Source: Akkermansiaceae bacterium (GTDB lineage Bacteria; Verrucomicrobiota; Verrucomicrobiia; Verrucomicrobiales; Akkermansiaceae). Taken from it: a stretch of 49,849 nt of DNA. A program made the translations under genes and the position numbers. The notes beneath the pieces were generated by a model. The model ran no database searches, was not told where the DNA came from, and saw nothing but the letters and a program-made list of their open reading frames with translations. The stretch is taken from assembly GCA_026461385.1 (NCBI GenBank), contig JAPJNB010000078.1, positions 1 to 49,849 of the forward strand, written 5' to 3'. Of the stretch, positions 17,197 through 25,008 are shown piece by piece (within the stretch, counting starts at the first letter, position 1; each line of letters begins with the position of its first letter).

Positions 17197-18474
17197 TTAA
17201 GATCTCCTAATAATTCCCGCTTGCTCCAATGCTAACGAGGCACCGACAATCTCAGGGAATGGAATCTTGGAACGCTCCGCAATCGACAGGAGATCTACTG
17301 TACCATCTGATAGACTTAGAACCCAAAGCATCGCAAGTTCACCAAATTGTCCAGAGCGCCCACCTCCACCCTTGTCATAGAGCCCAACCTTTCCAAGCAT
17401 TGGCTCGCCCATCGGCTTTAGGTTTTTATAGATACAATTCGCCTCAATCATTTCAATTGCGCAGATGGCTTTATTTAGTGTGTCACTGAGTGCGTCTTCC
17501 GTGATGAACCCCATGTTATCAGCACTCGTGTGATATTCTGGGAACGATCCATGAGTTGATCGGGAAAGAACCCCGATTGGCAAATTGTACCCCAATGAAC
17601 AATATTGCCGCTCATCATATCCATAGGGAACGAAATCCAGCACACGCTCAATTAACCCAACCTCCTGAAAGATATAATTCATCACCCGATCAATGGTGGC
17701 AGTACTGCGACGTGACCGCTTATACGTAGCGCCACCGCGATCGCCAACACAGGTCAGAACCAAGCCGTGCTTGATTCGCGGCACGACGTCCCCGTGCAAT
17801 GCCAACCACGTAATCGACCCGATCGTCCCAGGGATGAAGAGAAACCGAACGGTAAGTCGCCCCGGCCTGGCCAAAAGATGTCGTGCGAGTGCGACGGCGA
17901 CAACAATACCAGAAAGATTGTCGTTTGCGAGTGAGGGATGGCAGACATGGCAGGAAATCAAAAATTCTTCGCAGGTCTGACCAGAGACAACTAGCTCCCC
18001 GTAGGTGAGAAAACCGGCCGACAGTTCTGCATCAATAAACACTTGATAGATACCATCCTCCCACAGATCTATTTCACGTTGTGCGACACAAAAACCCCAT
18101 GAATGATTATAATATCCCGTCCGGTAGGGGACCCAGTCGGGGTTTTCCGGCAGACTATACAGGTGATGCCGCAATTCAGACAGATCCATCATTGACGAAA
18201 TAGGCGAGCTATAGCCAACCACATGTAAATTGCATTTTTTAAAATCAACAACTTTCTGACCATTCGGTCCCCTAATCCACGCATCCCTGATGTTCCACTC
18301 GTCCGGCACGACCCAATCATGCACCTTCGTCCCACTGGGAACATCATGAATGACAATCGGAATCTCACATGCTACCCGATGCAGTGTACCTCTGACACCC
18401 TCCCCGGTGATGCTTCGGCAAATTGGAAACAATTCTTCTGCAAGAGCATGCATCTGTTTTCCCTCCTCGCTCAT
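17197..18474 (-). CDS. DUF4910 protein (M28-like aminopeptidase fold) of a CDP-sugar cassette
   Basis: About 425 residues. ICRSITGEGVRGTLHRVA near the N-terminus is the hallmark of the DUF4910/DUF2172 family. Its core is a zinc-aminopeptidase-like domain with SCHVCHPSLANDNLSGIVVA, giving His and Asp metal ligands like those of M28 peptidases. The final segment of about 80 residues looks like a winged helix (VLSLSDGTVDLLSIAERS). Members sit recurrently beside RfbF, C-methyltransferase and RmlC-like genes, as here. A role in making or attaching the branched sugar has been suggested by context only. ATG 18474 is preferred; longer in-frame starts at 18516 and 18558 exist, the second overlapping the methyltransferase gene. 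Confidence 0.8.
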   Translation of the reverse strand: MSEEGKQMHALAEELFPICRSITGEGVRGTLHRVACEIPIVIHDVPSGTKVHDWVVPDEWNIRDAWIRGPNGQKVVDFKKCNLHVVGYSSPISSMMDLSELRHHLYSLPENPDWVPYRTGYYNHSWGFCVAQREIDLWEDGIYQVFIDAELSAGFLTYGELVVSGQTCEEFLISCHVCHPSLANDNLSGIVVAVALARHLLARPGRLTVRFLFIPGTIGSITWLALHGDVVPRIKHGLVLTCVGDRGGATYKRSRRSTATIDRVMNYIFQEVGLIERVLDFVPYGYDERQYCSLGYNLPIGVLSRSTHGSFPEYHTSADNMGFITEDALSDTLNKAICAIEMIEANCIYKNLKPMGEPMLGKVGLYDKGGGGRSGQFGELAMLWVLSLSDGTVDLLSIAERSKIPFPEIVGASLALEQAGIIRRS

Positions 18475-18520
18475 AATGACCAATCTAAAATTCTGAATTG
18501 TTCCTAATACCCCTAACATG

Positions 18521-19777
18521 CTAGTCCAAGACAAGCAACTCAGGAATCGGAACAACAAACCTTCCTCCCCAGTCCCTGACCTCCTTCATTTCGGCGATTA
18601 TTTCCTCCTTCAAATTCCATGCCAGAATCAAGATATAATCAGGTCGAGTTTCAAAGATTTTCTCAGGTCCGAAGATCGGGATTCGGGACCCTGGCATGTA
18701 ATGGTTCTGCTTGTGCGGACTCTTATCCACCACATATCCAATTTGACTCGCGGTAATACCACATGAATTGATCAACGTAACACCCTTCGCTGCCGCCCCG
18801 TAACCAACAATCGTCTTATTAGACTTACCCGAATCAGTAATAAACTTTTGAATTTTTGATTTTGTCTTATTAACTTTTTGATTGAAATCGGTGTACGTCT
18901 GAATCTTTTCCATCCCAAACCTTCTCTCGTTGCACAAAGTGTCACCAACCCGCTCTGACAAATCAAATGCGCCACCAAATGCATCCTGATGACATGCAAA
19001 AATCCGAAGGGAACCACCGTGCGTACCGATCTCCTCAACATCGAAAATTTCTAATCGATGATTGCTAAATATTTTCTTTACCGTCAACAACGACAAATAG
19101 GAGAAATGCTCATGGTAAATCGTATCAAATTGGTTGTGTTCAATAAGACGTTGTAGATGTGGAAACTCAAAGGTAATGACCCCCAATGGCTTCAGTGCAA
19201 TTGCCAAGCCTGCAACGAAATCATTGATATCAGGAACATGCGCAAGAACATTATTTCCCATCAATAGATCTGCTGAATGACCAGATTCAACGAGTTCGAT
19301 TGCCGCGTCCACTCCGAAGAACCTTTGCATACTCGGGATCCCTCTTGTTTGCCATGCAATCTCAGCAACATTCTCAGCGGGCTCGACGCCGAAGACATTG
19401 AGTCCCATTAATTTGAAATGCTGGAGCAAATATCCGTCGTTACTGGCGATTTCGACAATCTGCGTTGTCGGCCCATACCCAAACCGGTCTCGCATCATCT
19501 CACAATATTTCCGCGCATGCTCAACCCATGAAGATGAATAGCTACTAAAATATGCATAATCACCAAATATTGAATCGGGTGTATCAAACTCTTCCAATTG
19601 CGATAAAAAACATTGACCGCACACCAGAACCTTAAGTGGATAATACTTCTCCCGAACTGCCGTAGCATCGCATCTTACGAATGAATTTGCAAGAGGGGAC
19701 GTCCCCAAATCACACATTACGTGGCTTAGATCCTCCCTACAGGATCTACATTTCGGGGCTTCTATTCTTGCTGTCAT
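18521..19777 (-). CDS. NDP-sugar C-3 methyltransferase (TylC3/TcaB9-type)
   Basis: A 418-residue SAM-dependent methyltransferase with three parts. The N-terminal zinc domain uses Cys10, Cys13, Cys53 and Cys56. A central SAM domain has VEIASNDGYLLQHF. The C-terminal domain has VGYGAAAKGVTLINSCGI. Residues known from TcaB9 are present at almost the same positions: Tyr76, His180 (NNVLAHVPD), and Tyr221, Glu223 and His224 in YHEHFSY. It should add a methyl group to C-3 of a 4-ketosugar nucleotide, forming a branched deoxysugar. Its substrate would normally come from RfbF plus a CDP-glucose 4,6-dehydratase. RfbF is next door, the dehydratase is not. There is no SD before its ATG. Confidence 0.9.
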   Translation of the reverse strand: MTARIEAPKCRSCREDLSHVMCDLGTSPLANSFVRCDATAVREKYYPLKVLVCGQCFLSQLEEFDTPDSIFGDYAYFSSYSSSWVEHARKYCEMMRDRFGYGPTTQIVEIASNDGYLLQHFKLMGLNVFGVEPAENVAEIAWQTRGIPSMQRFFGVDAAIELVESGHSADLLMGNNVLAHVPDINDFVAGLAIALKPLGVITFEFPHLQRLIEHNQFDTIYHEHFSYLSLLTVKKIFSNHRLEIFDVEEIGTHGGSLRIFACHQDAFGGAFDLSERVGDTLCNERRFGMEKIQTYTDFNQKVNKTKSKIQKFITDSGKSNKTIVGYGAAAKGVTLINSCGITASQIGYVVDKSPHKQNHYMPGSRIPIFGPEKIFETRPDYILILAWNLKEEIIAEMKEVRDWGGRFVVPIPELLVLD

Positions 19778-19792
19778 GGTAGTATTTACTAA

Positions 19793-19834
19793 TTATTTTA
19801 TGCTATTAAATATTTCAGGAAATGGTTGTACCAT
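19793..19834 (-). pseudogene. 13-codon SD-preceded ORF, possible relic of rfbG (CDP-glucose 4,6-dehydratase)
   Basis: An AAAAAGGAGT sequence (about 19838-19847) precedes an ATG at 19834 that opens a 13-residue peptide, MVQPFPEIFNSIK, then TAA. This is one of the clearer SD sequences in the locus, yet no full gene follows. The site lies between rfbF and the C-methyltransferase, where rfbG normally sits. Dehydratases of that family begin with a short variable stretch ending near F...G/I..GK before VLVTGHTGFKG, so the peptide could be the retained first codons after an internal deletion. This is an inference from context. The alternatives are a small leader peptide coupled to the methyltransferase, or chance. 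Confidence 0.35.
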
Positions 19835-19886
19835 AATACTCCTTTTTAGATTTACCCTATGGCGAATCGACCCTACTTGATTAAGT

Positions 19887-20678
19887 CTAACTATTATTGG
19901 ATGTCTTCCAAATGTTCCACGGCTCGGATCCTTTTGCAACGAGATCCTCAAGGTGAAACTTGTCTCTTAAAGTATCCATGGATTGCCAAAACCCTTCGTG
20001 ACGAAACGCCCTAAGCTCTCCAGTTCTAGCAAGCTGTTCTAAGGGGTCACGCTCCCATGTGGTATCATCGCCGTCGATATATGGAATCACACCAGGCTCA
20101 AGAACAAAGAATCCCCCATTGATCCATGCCCCGTCGCCTTTTGGCTTCTCGGCAAATGATCCAATGTGCCCACTATCGGACTGCAATGAAAAGGCGCCGA
20201 ACCGCCCAGGAGATTGAACTGCAGTTAGAGTTGCCAACTTCCCATGGTGCCGATGAAATCTAATACTTTCTGCTACATTGACATCCGAAACACCATCACC
20301 GTAGGTTAGACAGAACGTCTCATCCCCAAGATACTGCTCAACACGCTTGAGCCTTCCTCCGGTCATTGTGCTTTCGCCAGTCTCAACACACGTGACCATC
20401 CATGGCTCAGAGTCAGAGCGATGCACAATCGCCTGATTGCGTTTCAAGTCATACGTGAGATCAGAGCGGCTGCGGTGGTAGTTCGCAAAAAAGTCCTTAA
20501 TCATGTAGCCTTTATAGCCGCAGCAAATCACGAAATCATTCAGGCCGTGCGCAGAATAGATCTTCATAATATGCCATAAAATTGGCAAACCCCCTATTTC
20601 TATCATTGGCTTAGGCTTGATAAGGCTCTCTTCACTGATCCGAGATCCGAAACCACCTGCGAATATTACAACTTTCAT
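19887..20678 (-). CDS. rfbF: Glucose-1-phosphate cytidylyltransferase
   Basis: A 263-residue nucleotidyltransferase. [18 protein letters not shown] is the nucleotide-binding loop, [18 protein letters not shown] carries the signature lysine, and [12 protein letters not shown] is the metal-binding Asp motif. GRFGAFSLQ and the C-terminal [12 protein letters not shown] also match RfbF/DdhA. It makes CDP-glucose from CTP and glucose 1-phosphate, the entry point to CDP-linked 3,6-dideoxy and branched-chain sugars. The length is typical (about 257). A terminator-like hairpin lies just upstream, so it may have its own promoter. The next pathway enzyme (RfbG) is missing from the window. Confidence 0.95.
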   Translation of the reverse strand: MKVVIFAGGFGSRISEESLIKPKPMIEIGGLPILWHIMKIYSAHGLNDFVICCGYKGYMIKDFFANYHRSRSDLTYDLKRNQAIVHRSDSEPWMVTCVETGESTMTGGRLKRVEQYLGDETFCLTYGDGVSDVNVAESIRFHRHHGKLATLTAVQSPGRFGAFSLQSDSGHIGSFAEKPKGDGAWINGGFFVLEPGVIPYIDGDDTTWERDPLEQLARTGELRAFRHEGFWQSMDTLRDKFHLEDLVAKGSEPWNIWKTSNNS

Positions 20679-20693
20679 AGCATTTTAACCTCT

Positions 20694-20733
20694 AAAAAAC
20701 CTCAATATCTTCCTAATGATTTAATTGAGGTTT
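20694..20733 (-). terminator. Intrinsic-terminator-like hairpin overlapping an acyltransferase stop
   Basis: Read on the minus strand, AAACCTCAAT pairs perfectly over 10 bp with ATTGAGGTTT across a 17-base loop and runs into a six-T tract. The left arm lies in the last codons of the acyltransferase gene, with the TAG in the loop. It could end the upstream transcription unit before rfbF or act as an attenuator. The stem has only four G-C pairs. Confidence 0.55.
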
Positions 20734-21447
20734 GCATTTCACCTCAAGAACCCTTGCAGGCACACCTGCTGCAATTGCGTAATCTGGCACGTTCTTGGTA
20801 ACCACTGATCCAGCGCCAATTACTGCGCATTCACCAATAGTTACACCACTTAAGACAATGACACCATGCCCCAACCATGCTCCATTCTTCACCACGATTT
20901 CCCCCTTGCTCGACAGTCCTTGATCCATAATGGGTTCTCCATATTCAGCCTTGTGATCGTAACTGTAAAAAGCACATCTCGGTGCGATTTCAACTTTCTT
21001 TCCAATCCGGACCCCCTGGCAAAACGCGTGAATGTGGCACCCAGGTTGAATATGTGACCCAGCGTCTATGAATATCTCGCCACCCATTCCAGTCTCAATG
21101 AAGCTGTCTCCATAAATGTGAACGTGATCCATCAATTGTATGGTACCACCAGCACCTGCATCCTGAATCATTGTCCTATCGCCCAAGAGCACATGAGCCC
21201 CGAGAACGATGTTGGTGTTGGCAATTACGACGCTCGGGGCGACAAACCCTCGTACACACATGTTCGCGAGAATACTTCTTCCATGGTACGGGGTGGTTGA
21301 CCGCGATGCAATCCACCCGCACATCAGGCCGAGCCCTTGGGGGCCCGCCAAGCCTAACCATGTGCGTATCCATCGATCATTGAGTGCCCGGAGGATCCTG
21401 TAACGATGTTGGCGCATCATGAACATGGCTATCACAGGGCGCTGCAT
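20713..21447 (-). CDS. Hexapeptide-repeat (left-handed beta-helix) acyltransferase
   Basis: A 244-residue protein. After an N-terminal helical part (about 1-60), isoleucine-rich hexapeptide repeats form a left-handed beta-helix (VVIANTNIVLGAHVLLGDRTMI and on). It ends with the family block GAWLGHGVIVLSGVTIGECAVIGAGSVVTKN and PARVLE. Such enzymes O- or N-acetylate sugars using acetyl-CoA. The catalytic His is probably in YSYDHKAEYGEP or HIHAF. It probably decorates the polysaccharide or an amino sugar intermediate such as the WecE product. It is the last gene before a terminator-like hairpin. Confidence 0.87.
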   Translation of the reverse strand: MQRPVIAMFMMRQHRYRILRALNDRWIRTWLGLAGPQGLGLMCGWIASRSTTPYHGRSILANMCVRGFVAPSVVIANTNIVLGAHVLLGDRTMIQDAGAGGTIQLMDHVHIYGDSFIETGMGGEIFIDAGSHIQPGCHIHAFCQGVRIGKKVEIAPRCAFYSYDHKAEYGEPIMDQGLSSKGEIVVKNGAWLGHGVIVLSGVTIGECAVIGAGSVVTKNVPDYAIAAGVPARVLEVKCKPQLNH

Positions 21448-21475
21448 TCCACGAACGCACCTCGGTTGAACTACA

Positions 21476-23929
21476 TTAGGGTCGACTTACGACCAACCGT
21501 GCAAATAGTTTTCCGCGAACTCCAAGAGTCAAAGGTAAATAATAGCTCACGAGATCTGATCCATCTTGGAGCGGCTCATAACTCAGCACAGATTTTACTA
21601 ACGGATTTGAATCGGCATCATTCCATTGTCCGCTTAGATCTGTTCCGTACTCCACTTTGATATGGATCGTTGGGTCTGCGGCGCTCGACAACGTCCTTCT
21701 ATACTGAAACAACAAGTACTGTTCCGAACCATCGGGGTCTCCAATTACAATTCTTCCAACAGGTCGGAACCTTTGATCATTGCAAGCTTTTGGATCTCCT
21801 CCAATCACATATTCTACGATATCGAGGATGCCATCACCATCATGATCTTCTAGGACGCCTGTTGGAAAAGAATGGTAGGCTAGCCATTCGTCATACGTTA
21901 GAATATTGGGTTTTGGTAATATTTTTACATTATCGAGAATCATATCGCTCAAATTTGCTATTGGCTCTACTAAATCGGCAGACCGATCAGTAAACATAAG
22001 CGTTGTTGAATTTCCATCGGCAACAAACTCAAAATTCGCTGATGTCCAATTTGCTGCACCCTCCAGACCATTCAAAAATACCGTATTTGACAGGATTGGA
22101 CTATTTCCCAAAACCTGCACGAGGAGCTTTTGCTGACGCGGTGCCCACGTCTCACTCACAACGACACCCGCATCGAACGTGAGGCGATACGCCGCACCCT
22201 TTATCGTCGCAAATGTTTGAGAGATGATTCCGCCAAAAGCGTCTGACCCAGGATTAAAGAACGCAACCCTCTCCCCATCCGTCGCTGAGAGCCTCGTATT
22301 CCATGAAGTTCCAAGGCCAATAGGTGTACCACTTACTTGCCAGCCATCGAGATTTCGGTGGCCATCTGTACCGCCGATGAGCGAGCCAGTCTCAAAGCTT
22401 CCATTGATCAACGTGGGTGCATCCAATGGTATCACATTTATTGAAACAATCGCGGCCGCTGAATGCATTGTTCCATTGGTGATCATAAAGCTAAAACTAT
22501 CACCGCCTGTATAACCGGACACAGCTGTGTAAGTAATATCGTCACCAGCAGACGATAACAACCCATGGCTGGGCAACGTTGAAATCATAATGTTTTCTGG
22601 CTGCGTCGTTTGCCCTAACACCCCACTGAGATTCATACGAAAAGGTTGACCCGTTTTTATAGTAATTGCTTGCGGAAATGCGACGAGCGAGGGGTCGTTT
22701 GGCGACACGATGAGACGAACATTGTCCAGAAGGAGGTCGCTATATTGCGCGGTCGGTGAAGTAAGGACTCGCGACTTATCGCGGAACACCAAAGTAGTAT
22801 TACTGGAATCGGCGGTGAAATAAAATTTTTGCGGCCGCCACTGCGCCTTACCCTCGCCTCCAAGTATATTTATATCCATATGAAACAACTCTTTCGAACC
22901 AATCACCTCGACACCCATTGTTTGTTGTCGAGGTGCCCAGCTTTCGCTAACAACAATACCCGCATCAAACGAGAGCTGGTAAATCGTCCCAGGTACGGTG
23001 GCAAACGACTGGGAAATGCTGCCGTCGTAGGAATCATCACCCCCATTAAAAAAGGCGATCTTGGAGCCTTCCGTCGTTGATAACACTGGATTCCATGATG
23101 TCATCAATTCAAACGGCGTACCTGAGGTAACCCAACCCTCAACCGAATACGGACCATTGTTATAAGCACCCGACGATTCCGATGCGATAGATTCGAACCC
23201 CCCATTAATCACCATTTCTAACGGATCGATCAAAAGTCCACCTGTCGCATCCTTTATCGCCTCATACCATGCGACCGCCATCTTATTGTATCCATTCACT
23301 GTTGGGTGCACATGGTCAGCGGTAAGATCAGATCCAAGCAGCGCAGCGTGAAGGTTGGCGAGTGAGACATGGTGTCCACGTGCAATTTCATCACTTATTA
23401 GGGCTGGTAAGTAATCGCGACCGAATTGCTCTTGCAAGGCTGCATGGACATCGGTCCTAAGCAGAAGATTAGATACAAGTATTTTGGATGTTGGACACTG
23501 CGCAGCAACTTGATCAATCAGCGCCGTCAACGCAATACACACAGCGATTGGCTGATCCCCATTCCAAAAATTATTTGTCCCGATGTCCAACAGAATAAGG
23601 TTGGGTGTCGGCACCTTCGTAAAAACACCATCGATATTATTGCGTAAAATTTCGATCGTTGCTCCTGGATATCCCTGATGATCTCTATCGGGTAAACTTC
23701 CATTATTTGGCGGGTCAGATAACGTGCCAATATAATTCACAGATGCACCGCCAAGTGTGAGCAGTTCGTACAACTTCGAACGATATCCGCCAGGATATGG
23801 GGATCCGCTGCAGCATCCTTGTGTTATCGAGTCTCCCAAAGGCATGATGCGCAGGGTAAGCGGTACACCCTCGCAGAGACTTCCACCACCGAGTAATATG
23901 CCTAATAAAGCTTGACTAAATTTATTCAT
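21476..23929 (-). CDS. Secreted SGNH/GDSL esterase with two repeated lectin-like modules
   Basis: An 817-residue protein. After a short signal peptide, an SGNH hydrolase domain (about 25-232) shows block I GDSITQG (Ser34), block III GTNN (117-120) and block V DHVHP (Asp205, His208), so the catalytic triad is intact. It resembles carbohydrate esterases that remove acetyl groups. Two similar modules follow, about 240-410 and 505-670, each with NGxFE, GTP...TSWN...LS, FF.(G).D...G.ISQ.FAT and SE.WAPRQQ, as in DUF642/galactose-binding folds. A cadherin-like segment (GYTGGDSFSFMITNG) separates them. The C-terminal EDHDGDGILDIVEYVIGGDP is a calcium-type motif and module common in verrucomicrobial secreted proteins. 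Its place inside the locus suggests it edits or binds the exported glycan. Confidence 0.82.
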   Translation of the reverse strand: MNKFSQALLGILLGGGSLCEGVPLTLRIMPLGDSITQGCCSGSPYPGGYRSKLYELLTLGGASVNYIGTLSDPPNNGSLPDRDHQGYPGATIEILRNNIDGVFTKVPTPNLILLDIGTNNFWNGDQPIAVCIALTALIDQVAAQCPTSKILVSNLLLRTDVHAALQEQFGRDYLPALISDEIARGHHVSLANLHAALLGSDLTADHVHPTVNGYNKMAVAWYEAIKDATGGLLIDPLEMVINGGFESIASESSGAYNNGPYSVEGWVTSGTPFELMTSWNPVLSTTEGSKIAFFNGGDDSYDGSISQSFATVPGTIYQLSFDAGIVVSESWAPRQQTMGVEVIGSKELFHMDINILGGEGKAQWRPQKFYFTADSSNTTLVFRDKSRVLTSPTAQYSDLLLDNVRLIVSPNDPSLVAFPQAITIKTGQPFRMNLSGVLGQTTQPENIMISTLPSHGLLSSAGDDITYTAVSGYTGGDSFSFMITNGTMHSAAAIVSINVIPLDAPTLINGSFETGSLIGGTDGHRNLDGWQVSGTPIGLGTSWNTRLSATDGERVAFFNPGSDAFGGIISQTFATIKGAAYRLTFDAGVVVSETWAPRQQKLLVQVLGNSPILSNTVFLNGLEGAANWTSANFEFVADGNSTTLMFTDRSADLVEPIANLSDMILDNVKILPKPNILTYDEWLAYHSFPTGVLEDHDGDGILDIVEYVIGGDPKACNDQRFRPVGRIVIGDPDGSEQYLLFQYRRTLSSAADPTIHIKVEYGTDLSGQWNDADSNPLVKSVLSYEPLQDGSDLVSYYLPLTLGVRGKLFARLVVSRP

Positions 23930-23974
23930 TTATGGTATATAATTTGTTATATTGTATTATTCTACTAGTTCTGC

Positions 23975-24925
23975 TTACAGCCTAGACGCCACTTGCTTTA
24001 CCAGCTTAGTGAAACCACGTAACCCTACCCTCCCAACCCTAACAAGGTTGTCTCGCTTCCTGCTTGGTCCCATGATGACACGCTGCAGCACCCGATCTAG
24101 GTGGCAATCCACGTCATAGTCAGTCGGATGGCTAAGAGGAAACTCAATGGGTTTGGTAGCCAGATTGGCAAGTCCGCTCTTTTCATCAAAGGTGTGTGTT
24201 GCATCAGGCCCACATCCACAATTGGAAACGAGGTTTTCGCGAGGAAGTATCGCATTGCCCCCTCGTGACCAGCAAGCGAGGGCCCACTGATAGTCCCAAT
24301 ATGACACTGCCCCTGACCTTTGATGCGCTGTAGCGAGCATTGAGGCAAACTCGGTAATCATGCGGGGGTGTGATATCGCTTCGCGAAGAACCCTGCGCAA
24401 GTCCAGAATTGGAAAGTCACGAACAGCAGGATCATGATACCTCCATGCACGTCGCCAGGTAGCCCACCCCCAGCAGGAAACCACCTTTGAGAAGCTGTAG
24501 CTACCCTTGATCGGCAATGGAGCAGAAGAAAAGTTTGTCCCATTAATATGCATCACCCGTGGGTCATTCGCATACTTGTCCAAGAGCTGTTCGCAGAACA
24601 CGAAAAATGACGGGTTCGGCAAGCAGTCATCTTCTAGAATAATTGCACGGTCGACCTGACTGAAAACCCAGTCGATTCCGGAAGCGGGGCGCAAACCGCA
24701 CCCAAGGTTTACGTCTGAGAAACAACGCCGCACGACACAAGGCCAATCAATCTGCTCAATGAGTAGCCTCGTCGCTGCGCACGCCGCTGCCTCCCCACCA
24801 ATCTCAGGTCTCGGCCCATCTGCAACCACGAACACATTTCGAGGCTTTACCAAGGAAAGCACCTCCAACAGCCGCCTAGTATGGTCTGGTCGGCGAAAGA
24901 TGATCAAACATACGGGAGTTTCCAT
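23975..24925 (-). CDS. HlpA-like / GT-A family glycosyltransferase
   Basis: A 316-residue protein. METPVCLIIFRRPDHTRRLLEVL opens the fold and VVADGPRPE follows. Then come the donor-site AIILEDDCLPNPSF (EDD as in GNT-I-like transferases) and the diagnostic SKVVSCWGWATWRRAWRYHD. This combination marks the family annotated as hemolytic protein HlpA-like or GNT-I-like glycosyltransferase, frequent in O-antigen and capsule clusters. It probably adds one sugar, despite the haemolysin-related name. A strong stem-loop lies between it and the wzt-like gene upstream. Confidence 0.78.
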   Translation of the reverse strand: METPVCLIIFRRPDHTRRLLEVLSLVKPRNVFVVADGPRPEIGGEAAACAATRLLIEQIDWPCVVRRCFSDVNLGCGLRPASGIDWVFSQVDRAIILEDDCLPNPSFFVFCEQLLDKYANDPRVMHINGTNFSSAPLPIKGSYSFSKVVSCWGWATWRRAWRYHDPAVRDFPILDLRRVLREAISHPRMITEFASMLATAHQRSGAVSYWDYQWALACWSRGGNAILPRENLVSNCGCGPDATHTFDEKSGLANLATKPIEFPLSHPTDYDVDCHLDRVLQRVIMGPSRKRDNLVRVGRVGLRGFTKLVKQVASRL

Positions 24926-24951
24926 GAGTGCACGAATTTGAAACTGTCATA

Positions 24952-24973
24952 GCTGGCATCAAGATGCGCCAGC
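24952..24973 (-). other. Stem-loop between the wzt-like and HlpA-like genes
   Basis: GCTGGC and GCCAGC form a perfect 6-bp stem around a 10-base loop in the 83-base gap. No T-tract follows on the minus strand, so it is not a typical intrinsic terminator. It may be an mRNA-stabilising or processing element that sets the ABC transporter mRNA apart from the genes below it. Confidence 0.35.
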
Positions 24974-25008
24974 AGTCTGAAGTGTTATCGCAATGATTGT
25001 TAGAGGGC

